A DNA stretch of 22,074 nt from Desulfobacca acetoxidans. GTDB lineage: Bacteria > Desulfobacterota > Desulfobaccia > Desulfobaccales > 0-14-0-80-60-11. The position numbers and the translations under genes are program-made. The DNA lies in the NCBI GenBank assembly GCA_022736495.1, contig DZCR01000044.1, positions 1-22,074 of the forward strand. The letters run 5' to 3'. The notes under the pieces are model-generated. The model searched no databases. It saw nothing but the letters and a program-made list of their open reading frames with translations, and had not been told where the DNA came from. Shown here in pieces: positions 7,135 to 15,605 of the stretch (the stretch's first letter is position 1; every line of letters begins with the position of its first letter).

Positions 7135-9291
7135 CTATTCATACCGCAACGCGATAATCGGGTCCAGATGGGCGGCTTTCCACGCCGGATAAAAGCCAAA
7201 CACAATGCCCACGGTCACCGAAACCGCAAACGCCGCGATTATGGCGCTCACGGATAATTCCGTCGGCCACCGCAGCAAGACCCTTACAAGCATAGATATT
7301 CCCCGTCCCACCAGGATACCCACCGCCCCGCCGAAGAAACAGAGGATGACGGATTCAGCCAGAAATTGCTGGAGAATATCCCGGGCCCAGGCCCCCACGG
7401 CCATGCGCAAGCCGATTTCCCGGGTGCGCTCCGTCACCGACACCAGCATAATATTCATGATCCCGACGCCCCCCACCAACAGCGAGATCAGGGCCACCGC
7501 CAGTAACAGCTTGGTCATCATGGTGCCGGTGGAAGACAGGGCTTTGGTCATTTCCGTCATATCCCGGATGCTGAAGTCATCCGGCTCCCCCGGGCCCAGC
7601 CGGTGCCGCTCCCGCAGTATCTGGGTGATTTGCTTGATCGCGGCGGGAATATCCTTCGTGGAGCGGCCCGCAGTCAGAACCTGATCCACATTGATAAACC
7701 GCACCGGTTGGGGGGTATCGGCGGCCTGCGTTGGCGACGGCAGGGGATACAGTTGATTTTGAGCATTAGGGTAGATCTGGTTGAGACTATTCACCGTCGT
7801 GGAGGTGCTTGACGAGGAAGTGGCGGCGGCGGCGCTCTGGTTAGCGGTCTCCGCCGAAGACCCGGTCACCCTAAATTTAATCGTCGTCCAGGGAGCCAGC
7901 AGGACATCGTCCTGATCCATGCCCATCATGTTGGCGCCCTTGGCGCTCAGGACCCCGACCACCCGGAAGGAGACGTTTTGCACCCGAACTTCTTTGCCGA
8001 GAGGCGACTCGCCTTGGAAAAGCTCCCGCACCAGCCTCTGGCCCAATACACAAACCTTGCTGGCATTGCGGACATCCCGATCCATGAACATGTCGCCCTC
8101 GGACAGGCCCCATTCCCGAATCTCGAGCCAGGCGGGAGTGGTGCCGTAAATAAAGGTAGGCACCCAGTTGCGGTTGCCATAAATGACCTGGGTCCGGGCT
8201 CGGACGACGGGGACTGCGCCTCTGACCGCCGGGCTCTCCCTCAGGATAGCCTCAGCGTCCTGGGGGGTAAGGGTCTTGTTGCTGCCCCCCCCGAAGCTCA
8301 CGCCGCCGCTGGAGGCCGTGCCCGGCAAGATTAACAGATTATTGGCCCCCATACTGGCGATGGTTGCCTGGATCGCGCTCGCAGAACCACTCCCGATCTC
8401 CATCATGGCGATGACCGCGGCCACGCCGATAACGATACCCAGCGTAGTCAGAGCGGCCCGCATGACGTTGCGGCGCAAGCCGTGCAGCGCGGTCCGCACC
8501 ATCCATTGGAGCCGTAGCCACGCCAGTCCTGAGCGCAGCCTGCCCACTGCTTCTGAGTCCACCGGAGTCGCTGCACCAATCTGGCCCCCTTGAGCCTGTG
8601 GAATTTGGGGTTCTTCGGCTTCCACCGTTCCGTCGTTAATCCTGACGATCCGTCTGGCGGCCCGGGCGACGTTGGCGTCGTGAGTGACCAGAATGATGGT
8701 TACGCCTTCTTCTTCGTTGAGTTTCCGGAAGAGCTCCAAGACCTCTTCACTGGTACGGGAGTCGAGGTTGCCAGTGGGCTCATCCGCAAACAGGAGGGGG
8801 GGATGGTTGACCAGGGCCCGAGCAATGGCCACCCGCTGTTGCTGCCCGCCGGAGAGCTGGGAGGGTTCGTGATCCTGCCGTTCCCCTAAACCTACCCGCT
8901 GGAGCAAGTCTGCGGCCCGCTGGCGCGACTCCCGGTCGGATAAGTGCTCCGTGGTATATGACAGAGGCATGGTCACATTTTCCAGGGCGCTGGTCCGGGG
9001 CAGCAGGTTAAAACTCTGAAAGACGAAGCCGATTTTCTGGTTCCGCAGCTGGGCCCAGGCATCGGCCGACATGGCCACCACATCCTGACCGTCCAGCCAG
9101 TATTCTCCGGAAGTGGGGCGGTCGAGGCACCCCAGGATGTTCATGAGCGTGGTCTTACCTGAACCTGAGGTGCCCATGAGGGCGACGAACTCTCCCCGGG
9201 CGATGGTCAGCGAAATGCCTTTCAGCACCGGCACCTCGATTTCGCCCAGGTTATACGTCTTATAGAGGTCGCGCAGCTCGATAAGTTTCAT
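7135..9291 (-). CDS. macB: MacB-type ABC transporter, ATPase fused to FtsX-like permease
   Basis: This inner-membrane protein powers export through the adaptor and outer-membrane channel encoded beside it. The N-terminal ATPase has Walker [10 protein letters not shown] at residues 40-48, signature LSGGQ at 146-150, Walker B LLFADE at 166-171 and the switch histidine His204. A linker of about 40 residues leads to the first membrane helix (about 276-297), a periplasmic MacB core, and three helices near the end (about 592-617, 645-667, 680-702). At 718 residues it is about 70 longer than E. coli MacB. The extra length is mostly the linker and a low-complexity stretch rich in Ser, Thr, Ala, Asn and Pro at 477-530 in the periplasmic domain. 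Known family roles are macrolide, peptide or siderophore export; the cargo here is unknown. Ribosome site before 9291 is weak. Confidence 0.9.
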   Translation of the reverse strand: MKLIELRDLYKTYNLGEIEVPVLKGISLTIARGEFVALMGTSGSGKTTLMNILGCLDRPTSGEYWLDGQDVVAMSADAWAQLRNQKIGFVFQSFNLLPRTSALENVTMPLSYTTEHLSDRESRQRAADLLQRVGLGERQDHEPSQLSGGQQQRVAIARALVNHPPLLFADEPTGNLDSRTSEEVLELFRKLNEEEGVTIILVTHDANVARAARRIVRINDGTVEAEEPQIPQAQGGQIGAATPVDSEAVGRLRSGLAWLRLQWMVRTALHGLRRNVMRAALTTLGIVIGVAAVIAMMEIGSGSASAIQATIASMGANNLLILPGTASSGGVSFGGGSNKTLTPQDAEAILRESPAVRGAVPVVRARTQVIYGNRNWVPTFIYGTTPAWLEIREWGLSEGDMFMDRDVRNASKVCVLGQRLVRELFQGESPLGKEVRVQNVSFRVVGVLSAKGANMMGMDQDDVLLAPWTTIKFRVTGSSAETANQSAAAATSSSSTSTTVNSLNQIYPNAQNQLYPLPSPTQAADTPQPVRFINVDQVLTAGRSTKDIPAAIKQITQILRERHRLGPGEPDDFSIRDMTEMTKALSSTGTMMTKLLLAVALISLLVGGVGIMNIMLVSVTERTREIGLRMAVGAWARDILQQFLAESVILCFFGGAVGILVGRGISMLVRVLLRWPTELSVSAIIAAFAVSVTVGIVFGFYPAWKAAHLDPIIALRYE

Positions 9292-9339
9292 AGCTGGTCT
9301 CGTTATCCACCTTTACAGGCGCGCCGCGGTGACGAAGGG

Positions 9340-10698
9340 TTATTTGCCATTGGCGGGTTTTTTGAAAATCTGCGGGGTAAAGGGACTGCCGCCGGGTGCA
9401 GGTTGTCCGGCCGACTGGTTATCCATTTCGCCCACCACCAAGGGAGTCCCTTCCTTGAGTTCGCCGCCGGAAGCTTCCGTCAGGCTGCCGTCGCTCAACC
9501 CGATGCTGACCTTGATCGGGCGCACCAGGGAGCCCTGGGGGACCCACACGAGGCCGCCGCCCTTCTCCTCCTGGCCGGCCTGAGCAGCGGCGTTGACCTG
9601 GGTCCTCTTCGCCTTTTTGGACTGCCCCCGGAACTCTGCCGCGACCTGCTCCGGCTGGGGGGTCCACCGCAGCGCGGCATTGGGGACGAGCAGGACATTC
9701 ATGCGTTCGCCCACAATAAAATTGACGTTGGCGGTCAGATAGGGCAACAGTTTGCCGTTGGAATTATCAGTGATAATCTCCACGGTGTAGGTGACCACAT
9801 TTTGGGTCATGGTGGCGTTGAGCCGCACCTTGCCTACTTCCCCTGAAAAGACCTCGCCGGGGAAGGCGTCCACGGTGAAGGTGACCGCCTGACCCGGCTG
9901 GATATGGCCGATATCCGCTTCATTGACCGAGACCCAGACCTGGAGACGCTTCAGATCCTTGGCCAGCAGAAAGAGGCTGGGAGCATTGAGACTGGATACC
10001 ACCGTCTGGCCGATATTGACCCGCCGGTCGATGATGACCCCTTTCACCGGCGAGACGATGGTGCAGTAACTCAGGTTTTGCCGCGCCCGCTTCAAGGCGG
10101 CTTCGGCCTGGGCCACGCTGCCTTGCGCCTGGACTATGGCGGCTTTGCCCACGGCGAGATTGGCCTTGGCAACTTCATAGGCTGAACGAGCCGCGTCGAA
10201 GTCTGTTTGCGACAAGGCGTCCGACGGTCCCAGCTTGCGGGCCCGGGCCCAGTCGTTCTCGGTCTGAACGAGCTTGGCCTTCATTTGCCCTAGATCGGCT
10301 TGGGCTTTCTGGACTGCGGCTTTGGCCTGAGCCAGTTGGGCTTTGGCCGAGGCCGCATCCGCGGCATAGAGGGCATCGTCGATCCGGGCCAGCACCATCC
10401 CGGCCTCGACAACGGAGCCGTAGTCAACCTCCTTGCCATGCTTATCCTGACCAAAGGACACAATCCTGCCGGCGACTTGGGCCCCGATATCCACCACTTC
10501 CTCCGGCTCCACCGTCCCGGTGGCGCTGATCGTCGCCCGCAGATCGCCCCGCTTCACCGGGACCGTGCGGAACCCGGCCGAGGCAGGGCCGCCCCGGCGC
10601 ATGAAACCCGCGAACGCCAGGACGATAATCGCCGCCACGACGGCGATGACCATAATCCGCTTATGGTAGAGTTTTTCCCAAAGATTCATCAGGTTCAT
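9340..10698 (-). CDS. macA: MacA-type periplasmic adaptor (HlyD/membrane fusion family)
   Basis: The adaptor links the MacB-like pump to the outer-membrane channel. One N-terminal membrane helix (residues about 15-31) anchors it, with the rest in the periplasm. A lipoyl-like half-motif lies at about 58-80 (ATGTVEPEEVVDIGAQVAG) and its partner at about 209-230 (SYCTIVSPVKGVIIDRRVNIG). Between them a heptad-rich helical hairpin (about 112-208) would reach the channel. A beta-barrel and membrane-proximal domain follow. The segment at 349-382 is Lys/Gln/Ala-rich and looks like an insertion. It is the first gene of the leftward operon, 48 nt before the macB start, under a near-consensus promoter at 10810-10838. 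The ATG at 10698 has no strong ribosome site; an in-frame ATG three codons later is possible. Confidence 0.9.
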   Translation of the reverse strand: MNLMNLWEKLYHKRIMVIAVVAAIIVLAFAGFMRRGGPASAGFRTVPVKRGDLRATISATGTVEPEEVVDIGAQVAGRIVSFGQDKHGKEVDYGSVVEAGMVLARIDDALYAADAASAKAQLAQAKAAVQKAQADLGQMKAKLVQTENDWARARKLGPSDALSQTDFDAARSAYEVAKANLAVGKAAIVQAQGSVAQAEAALKRARQNLSYCTIVSPVKGVIIDRRVNIGQTVVSSLNAPSLFLLAKDLKRLQVWVSVNEADIGHIQPGQAVTFTVDAFPGEVFSGEVGKVRLNATMTQNVVTYTVEIITDNSNGKLLPYLTANVNFIVGERMNVLLVPNAALRWTPQPEQVAAEFRGQSKKAKRTQVNAAAQAGQEEKGGGLVWVPQGSLVRPIKVSIGLSDGSLTEASGGELKEGTPLVVGEMDNQSAGQPAPGGSPFTPQIFKKPANGK

Positions 10699-10809
10699 CT
10701 GTTTCAGGTACCAACATCCTTAGTTCCAGAGGCGGCTAACCGTTAAATCCCACCCATTCCTCACAAACGAGGTAGGGGGCGGTGCAGGATGACCAGACTG
10801 CTTAAAAGC

Positions 10810-10838
10810 ATTATGAATGGATTCCCTAGTCCTGTCAA
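10810..10838 (-). promoter_or_regulatory. Sigma70-type promoter of the macA-macB-OMF operon
   Basis: On the reverse strand a perfect -35 TTGACA (10833-10838) is followed after exactly 17 nt by CATAAT (10810-10815), one mismatch from the -10 consensus. Transcription would begin near 10803 and run left into macA. This is the best promoter by sequence in the window. Confidence 0.72.
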
Positions 10839-11003
10839 CGCTGTTACCTTAATCGTTATTATATTAACCAATTTCCCGACAAAAACCGGCGCGCAAAAAT
10901 CAGCCCAAGAAAAAAAGATGAGGTAGAAAATTAAAGATCAGGCCCAGCATTACCGCAGACCGCCGCGAGGCCGGATGGAGAAAGAAAATTTCTTTGACAA
11001 TTC

Positions 11004-11035
11004 GTTATATATTTAGTAGTTACCAAATATAACTA
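11004..11035. promoter_or_regulatory. Candidate MarR operator overlapping the marR start region
   Basis: Two interlocking inverted repeats are visible: TAGTTA at 11017-11022 with TAACTA at 11030-11035 (7 nt apart), and GTTATAT-a-TTT at 11004-11014 with AAATATAAC at 11025-11033. MarR proteins bind palindromes of about this size and usually repress their own gene. The site ends 5 nt before the marR ATG. A TTGACA lies at 10994-10999, but no good -10 is found 17 nt from it. Confidence 0.5.
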
Positions 11036-11040
11036 AAATT

Positions 11041-11487
11041 ATGCATGATAACTTCTACTCCAGCCAAGATTCCCTGGGCTTCATTATTTACCGGACGGCT
11101 CTGGCCTTAAAAGCAGCCTTGCAGCGCAGCCTTAAAGAGAACGGCTATGACATTACCGCGGAGCAATGGGGCATCATCCGCCATCTGGGGGAGGAAGACG
11201 GCCTTTCCCAAAGGGAAATCGGCGAGAAGGCTGCCAAGGACAAGCCCAATATTACCAGGATGCTTGACGCCTTGGAGAAGAAACACCTGATTTTTCGCCA
11301 ACCCGACCCCCGGGACCGGAGAAAGTACTGCATTTACCTCACCAAGGAAGGCAAAAGCCTTCAGGCGCGCCTCCTGCCCCTGATTCAAAAACTGCGCCAG
11401 AAAGCCACCCAAAACCTGCCCGAAACGGAAATCGATCTCCTCAAGGTTATCTTAAACAAAATTTATCAAAACATCTGTAATTCCTAA
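11041..11487 (+). CDS. MarR-family transcriptional regulator
   Basis: A 148-residue winged-helix regulator that should bind DNA as a dimer. Helices at 12-35 form the dimer interface with the C-terminal helices (about 108-145). The winged helix-turn-helix lies at about 40-104, with the recognition helix in LSQREIGEKAAKDKPNITRMLDALEKK (near 55-82) and the wing at DPRDRRKYCIYLT (about 88-100), the most typical MarR signature. It is divergent from the efflux operon, a common arrangement when a MarR protein controls an exporter and itself in response to a small molecule. No Shine-Dalgarno sequence precedes the ATG; TATAAC at 11028-11033 could serve as a -10 giving a leaderless transcript. The ligand is unknown. 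Confidence 0.92.
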   Translation: MHDNFYSSQDSLGFIIYRTALALKAALQRSLKENGYDITAEQWGIIRHLGEEDGLSQREIGEKAAKDKPNITRMLDALEKKHLIFRQPDPRDRRKYCIYLTKEGKSLQARLLPLIQKLRQKATQNLPETEIDLLKVILNKIYQNICNS

Positions 11488-11509
11488 AACATACCCTTGA
11501 GCCGCTCGT

Positions 11510-11548
11510 ACAGGCTTTCCAGCCTGTGCCGGCGCTGGCTAAAGCCTG
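11510..11548. repeat. REP-like palindromic element
   Basis: ACAGGCT at 11510-11516 pairs with AGCCTGT at 11521-11527 over a 4 nt loop. CAGGCTTT at 11511-11518 can instead pair with AAAGCCTG at 11541-11548, giving a longer alternative fold. Such GC-rich intergenic palindromes are often dispersed in many copies; copy number cannot be tested within this window. Confidence 0.45.
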
Positions 11549-11846
11549 CGGCGATCTATTTTGCAGGAGGCTCCCCTGTTTATCCTAAGAGATCTGAATG
11601 CGATGCCTGGTTTTGCGGACTCCTCTTTGATGACCGTATGGGGTGAGGGTTATGAAATTAACCTTGTTTGAAAATCATTCATACTTCACTTTAATGTCTT
11701 TACAATAATCCAAAATATTGCCAATATTAGCTGGATTTATTTTTAGCGGCCAAAAACCTTCCGGCGTAATGTTCATGCGGGCCGGAGCGCAGCAGGTGAT
11801 TCCGGGCGCGCTTTATAGCGTTTGCCAAAAGTTTCTTCCTCTTATC

Positions 11847-11874
11847 CCCTCTCCCCCCGCCGGGGGGGAGAGGG
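11847..11874. repeat. Perfect 12 bp stem GC palindrome (dispersed-repeat type)
   Basis: CCCTCTCCCCCC at 11847-11858 pairs perfectly with GGGGGGAGAGGG at 11863-11874 over a 4 nt loop. The flanks (a TCCCC run before, GGTGAGGGGGG after) resemble a palindrome common between genes in many bacteria, whose translation gives spurious Pro/Ser-Gly/Arg peptides. It lies about 80 nt before the kinase-like gene and could act as a transcription barrier or an mRNA stabiliser. Confidence 0.55.
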
Positions 11875-11953
11875 CTAGGTGAGGGGGGAGAAGAAAAGAC
11901 GCTTGGCAACGACTATAGGTCTCTGGGCGAAGGGGGTGGTTTCCCAGGGGAAC

Positions 11954-13918
11954 ATGGATGAACGGCTTCTCACTCCCGGCGCCTTGGTGTCGTACGTCTT
12001 TTGGAGCCTCGTGCTGCTGGGTTTATTTCTGACCAGCCGCTATAGCTATCCCTTATTTCACAGTATCGGCGGGGTCTTCGGCGTCGTCATCGCCACCGGC
12101 GTCTTTGCTATCGCCTGGAACGTCCGGCGCTTCCAGGAAAATAACTACCTGCTCTTCCTGGGGATCGCCTACCTGTTCGTAGGCGCCCTGGACCTGCTCT
12201 ATACCCTATCCTACCAGGGCATGGGGCTCTTCCCCGGCTCAAGCCAACAGTTGCCTGCCCGATTGTGGCTGGCGGCCCGAACCCTCGAGAGCCTCTCCCT
12301 GTTTCTGGCCCCCCAGTTCATCGGTCGCCGTCTGCAACCTTATGCGGTTCTCGGCGGTTACCTGCTGGCCTTCTGCGCCATCCTGGCGGTGATCTTTAGC
12401 TGGCCCCTGCTTCCCCCGGAAATGGTGGCGTCCGGCCCGGTTATGATCGCTCTCAAAAAAACCGGCAAGTACGTCAACAGCATACTCCTCCTGGGAGCCA
12501 TGGCCTTGCTCTGGCGCCGGCATGAGGAGTTCGACCCGGGCGCACTCCGTCTCTTGCTGGGGGCCATCGCCCTCAACCTCGGTTCGGAAATAATCCTCAC
12601 CTTTCTCCCGGGGGTATCGACCCAGGCTGGCCTGGTAGGCCATCTGCTCAAAATTGCTTCACTATATCTGATTTACCGGGCGCTGATCGCCACCGAGATT
12701 ATCAAGCCCTATGAGCGCTTGTCTCACAACCTAAGGCTCAGCGGTGAAGTAATCCGCCAGGAGAAGAATTTTGCCGACCGACTCATGGAGATGGCCCAGG
12801 TAATCGTCTTGATCCTGGACGGCGAAGGACGCATCCTCCGCCTGAACCGCAGGTGTGAAGCCCTCACCGGATACGCTCTGGCCGACGTCAAAAACCGGCC
12901 TTTCTGGGAGGTATTCCCGGCTCCCGAAGAGGTGAGGGAGGTGCAAGAGGCGTTCTTTGATCTCCTTGCCGGGGATTTTTCCCAGTCCTGGCAGATTGAT
13001 TGGTTGGCCAAAGACGGCACTCGCCACCTGATTGCCTGGTCCAACACGGCCTTTCCCCGGGAAAATGGTTCGGTGGAGTATGTCATCGGCACCGGCATCG
13101 ACATCTCCGAACACAGAGAAATGGAAAAACGCCTCCAGCGGCAGGGGGGCCAATTGGCGCAGCAGATTCAGAGACAGTCCGAACCTCCCAAGAAATTGCC
13201 GACCACCGGCCAGGAACCGGATAGTTGCGCCGCTACGGCCTTCAACGACTTCAGGGTGGCGGTCCGCTGGCTCAAAGGCTACTGCCGGGCCCTGGAGGAG
13301 CAGAGCGCCCCTCGGCTCGATATTAAAGGCCGCGAGTACCTGAAGCGGATGCGAGGGGTAATTCACCAGTTGGGGGAACTCATCGATGCTTTGCTGCAAC
13401 ATGCCCATTTGTCCCAGGCCGAAATGCAGCGGCGGGAAATTAATCTGAGCGACCAGGCCCGGCTAATCGCCGCAGAGCTCAAGCGCACCGAGCCGTCGCG
13501 CCGGGTGGAGTTCATCATCGATAAAGGGCTGACCGCCCCTGGCGATCCCACCCTGCTCCGTTCGGTCCTCAAGAATCTCCTGGTCAATGCCTGGAAATTT
13601 ACCGAGGCGGTTCCCCTGGGCCGGATTGAATTCGGCGCCCTCCCCCCCAAGCATTATCATAAAGGTTTCTTTGTCCGGGACAACCGCACTGATTTTGGCA
13701 TGTACTATGTCCATAAGTTGTTCCGGTCGTTTCAGCGCTTGCACACGACCAGAGACTTTTCCGGCTCCGAGGTCAGACTGGCTACGGTGCGGAACCTCAT
13801 TCTTCGGCACGGCGGCCGGATTTGGGTTGAAGGCGCGGCAGGGCAAGGAGTCACGTTTTATTTCACCTTACCCACCCCCTCAACCGAAACAGATCCAAAG
13901 ACGGCCAAAGGATATTAG
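11954..13918 (+). CDS. MASE3-PAS sensor protein with a degenerate histidine kinase domain
   Basis: From the ATG at 11954 (AGGGG 3 nt upstream; an in-frame GTG at 11879 sits in the repeat and is unlikely) the product has 654 residues. Residues about 10-250 are a multi-helix MASE3 membrane sensor, recognisable from LFHSIGG, AWNVRR and LLFLGIAYLFVGALDLLYTL. A PAS domain follows (about 272-387, ending GTGIDISEHREME). The rest aligns along its length with phytochrome-like histidine kinases, including the second dimerisation helix, the N box (NLLVNAWKF, Asn545) and the end HGGRIWVEG...TFYFTL. Yet the His box reads FNDFRVAVR, so Asn431 replaces the phospho-accepting His. G1 reads DNRTDFG (576-582) instead of DNGAGFD, and G2 reads GSEVRLATV instead of GTGIGLATV. 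The frame is intact. It is probably a catalytically dead kinase-like protein. No response regulator gene is adjacent. Confidence 0.85.
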   Translation: MDERLLTPGALVSYVFWSLVLLGLFLTSRYSYPLFHSIGGVFGVVIATGVFAIAWNVRRFQENNYLLFLGIAYLFVGALDLLYTLSYQGMGLFPGSSQQLPARLWLAARTLESLSLFLAPQFIGRRLQPYAVLGGYLLAFCAILAVIFSWPLLPPEMVASGPVMIALKKTGKYVNSILLLGAMALLWRRHEEFDPGALRLLLGAIALNLGSEIILTFLPGVSTQAGLVGHLLKIASLYLIYRALIATEIIKPYERLSHNLRLSGEVIRQEKNFADRLMEMAQVIVLILDGEGRILRLNRRCEALTGYALADVKNRPFWEVFPAPEEVREVQEAFFDLLAGDFSQSWQIDWLAKDGTRHLIAWSNTAFPRENGSVEYVIGTGIDISEHREMEKRLQRQGGQLAQQIQRQSEPPKKLPTTGQEPDSCAATAFNDFRVAVRWLKGYCRALEEQSAPRLDIKGREYLKRMRGVIHQLGELIDALLQHAHLSQAEMQRREINLSDQARLIAAELKRTEPSRRVEFIIDKGLTAPGDPTLLRSVLKNLLVNAWKFTEAVPLGRIEFGALPPKHYHKGFFVRDNRTDFGMYYVHKLFRSFQRLHTTRDFSGSEVRLATVRNLILRHGGRIWVEGAAGQGVTFYFTLPTPSTETDPKTAKGY

Positions 13919-13945
13919 CCCAACCCTCCAAAGGGTTTTAGGGCT
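13917..13945. terminator. Terminator-like hairpin between the convergent kinase-like gene and rmuC
   Basis: AACCCT (13922-13927) pairs with AGGGTT (13932-13937) over a CCAA loop. The stem can extend through AGCCC (13917-13921) and GGGCT (13941-13945) with a 3 nt bulge. A short T run follows on the forward strand. It overlaps both stop codons and could serve both genes. Confidence 0.45.
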
Positions 13946-15342
13946 TACCTCTGCGGTCCAACCTCCGGGGAGTCAGTTGAGTCCAACTGTCGGGGTTGAT
14001 TATCCACGGTCTTGATTTCGGGCAAGGCTTCCGAAGACCCGCGTAATTCTTGAAAACGCCGGGCTTCCGGGAGAAGGCGGCTCTCGAAGGAGCCAGCGGC
14101 TTCATTGTATTTTTCCACCGCGGTCTTGAGGCCTTTGCCGATGCCGCCGAAGTGCACGGCGAATTTGGCGAGGCGCTGGGACAATTCCTGGCCGCTGGCC
14201 AGGATTTTCTTGGCGTTTTCATCGATGAGATACTGCTGCCAGCCGGTGGCCACGGTTTTGAGCAGGGCAAAGAGGATGGTGGGGGTGGCCAGGGTGATCT
14301 GCTTATCGAAGGCATATTCCAGCAGATGCTTATCGGAATCGAGGGCGGCAATCAGACAGGCGTCGCTGGGGAGATACATGACCACAAACTGCGAGCCCTC
14401 CGGCAGGTGGCGGGCGTACTCCTTGCTGCGGAGATTGTCCACGTGCTGCTTGACCCGCCGGGCATGCTCTTCCAGCTTTTTGCGGCGGGGTTCCTCTTCG
14501 GTGATTTCCTGGGCCTCCAGATAGTGGGCCATGGGGGCCTTGGCGTCCACCACGATGCAGCCGCCCCGGGGCAGCCAGACCACCATGTCGGGGCGGACGT
14601 CGCCCACGCTCACCTGGAGGTTGAAATCGATCCGGTCTTTCATGCCAGCCAGCTCGGCCAGGCGCTGGAGCTGAAACTCGGCCCAGCGGCCCTTCTGCTG
14701 CGCTCCGGCGCGCAGGGCATGGCTGAGCTTGCTGGTTTCTTTCTGCAGTTCCTGGTTCATCTGGGAGAGTTGCGTAAGGTTCGCCTTTAAGTCGGAGTAA
14801 GCCCCTTCACGTTTGCCCTCCAGTTCCCGGACATGTTTACTCATGGTCTGTAACGCCTGATCCAGGGGCTGCACCAGATTTTGGATTTCGGCCTTGTGGG
14901 TCTGCCAGCCGCCACTCATCTGATTATAAAAATTTTGCACCGTATCCCTGGTTCGACTGAGAAAGGCCTCGGAGTTCGACGTGAGCGCCTGGGCGGCCAG
15001 GGCCTGGAAGGCCTCGCGCATGGATTCCTGGGCGCGAGACAGCCAGGTTTCTTTCTCTGCTGCGGCCGCGAGGGAAGTCTCCAGAGCCGAAAGTTTGGCA
15101 ACGAGTTGGACTTTTTCGTCCAGGAGGGCCTTGTACTCTGCCTCCAATCGAGGCAAGCGCTCGATTTCCGCCTCCAGCCTCTCTTTGGCCAGGAGGGCGT
15201 CCTGCACCTGTTGGACGGTTTCGGCCTGCCGGCTTTCTTGGGCTTTGATCCTGGCCCGCAGGAACAGCCACATGATGGGCAGGCCCAGGAGCACACCCAA
15301 AACGAACGCCCCGCCAAGGGCCATATAAAGGTTGGCGATCAT
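13945..15342 (-). CDS. rmuC: DNA recombination protein RmuC
   Basis: RmuC proteins limit DNA inversions at short inverted repeats and contain a PD-(D/E)xK-type nuclease fold; the exact activity is poorly known. The 465-residue product has an N-terminal membrane helix (about 5-28), a long coiled coil (about 33-215), and the RmuC domain (about 218-400). That domain starts with GRWAEFQLQRLAELAGM and carries PDMVV (251-255) and VDAKAP (265-270), which supply the expected Asp and Asp-x-Lys active-site residues. The ATG at 15342 has AAGGA 8 nt upstream. The gene stands alone, convergent with the kinase-like gene and divergent from malQ. The tail after about 430 is low in conservation. Confidence 0.92.
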   Translation of the reverse strand: MIANLYMALGGAFVLGVLLGLPIMWLFLRARIKAQESRQAETVQQVQDALLAKERLEAEIERLPRLEAEYKALLDEKVQLVAKLSALETSLAAAAEKETWLSRAQESMREAFQALAAQALTSNSEAFLSRTRDTVQNFYNQMSGGWQTHKAEIQNLVQPLDQALQTMSKHVRELEGKREGAYSDLKANLTQLSQMNQELQKETSKLSHALRAGAQQKGRWAEFQLQRLAELAGMKDRIDFNLQVSVGDVRPDMVVWLPRGGCIVVDAKAPMAHYLEAQEITEEEPRRKKLEEHARRVKQHVDNLRSKEYARHLPEGSQFVVMYLPSDACLIAALDSDKHLLEYAFDKQITLATPTILFALLKTVATGWQQYLIDENAKKILASGQELSQRLAKFAVHFGGIGKGLKTAVEKYNEAAGSFESRLLPEARRFQELRGSSEALPEIKTVDNQPRQLDSTDSPEVGPQR

Positions 15343-15605
15343 GGCTTTAATCCTTGCGATAAATTAGGGCGGCGGCATAATCAGCCCCGAACCATCATAC
15401 CAGTTTGAGATGCATCTTGGGGAATATTTGGGGTCAGAATCCGCAGCGTTGCCATAACTGCCATTAATATGAGGAATCAAATTTTCCCCCCAAAATGACC
15501 CCCGAAAATGCAAAAGACCCTGGCGCAGGTCTGAATGAAGCATTAAAATAAAAAAACTTTCAGCGGCCACCTCTTTTTCCTCCTAATTTTTTCATCAATA
15601 GGATA

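Larger units (their letters stand above)
10699..11040. other. Divergent control region between macA and marR
   Basis: No gene is seen here. It holds a strong leftward promoter for the efflux operon (10810-10838) and palindromes directly upstream of the MarR gene (11004-11035). An AT-rich inverted repeat, TTAAT-n9-ATTAA, lies at 10849-10867, just upstream of the leftward -35. Both palindromic areas contain the heptamer TCGTTAT (10853-10859 and 11002-11008) followed by an AT run. The leader between the leftward start site and macA is about 100 nt. Confidence 0.65.
11488..11953. other. Non-coding region between marR and the kinase-like gene, with palindromic repeats
   Basis: No convincing gene is present. 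The stretch holds two strong palindromic elements (11510-11548 and 11847-11874, listed separately). A smaller AT-rich palindrome, AATATT-gcc-AATATT, lies at 11714-11728. The base composition swings from GC-rich to AT-rich and back. No clear promoter for the downstream gene was found. No terminator directly follows marR. Confidence 0.55.

Noticed and set aside
10994..11022. TTGACA at 10994-10999 as the -35 of a standard marR promoter
   Set aside because: The hexamer 17 nt downstream (TAGTTA) matches the -10 consensus at only two positions, and 16 or 18 nt spacing is no better.
11727..11909. Small reverse-strand open frame with a Ser/Pro-rich start (PSPSPLPPGGGRG)
   Set aside because: The first third is translation of the GC palindrome at 11847-11874, a typical spurious peptide; no ribosome site supports it.
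11954..13918. Kinase-like gene as a frameshifted pseudogene
   Set aside because: The frame is continuous and homologous motifs run to the expected C-terminus; only catalytic residues are changed, so it is kept as a coding gene.
14050..14790. Open frame of 246 codons on the forward strand inside rmuC
   Set aside because: Antisense shadow of rmuC, whose nuclease motifs are clear; composition typical of a shadow frame.
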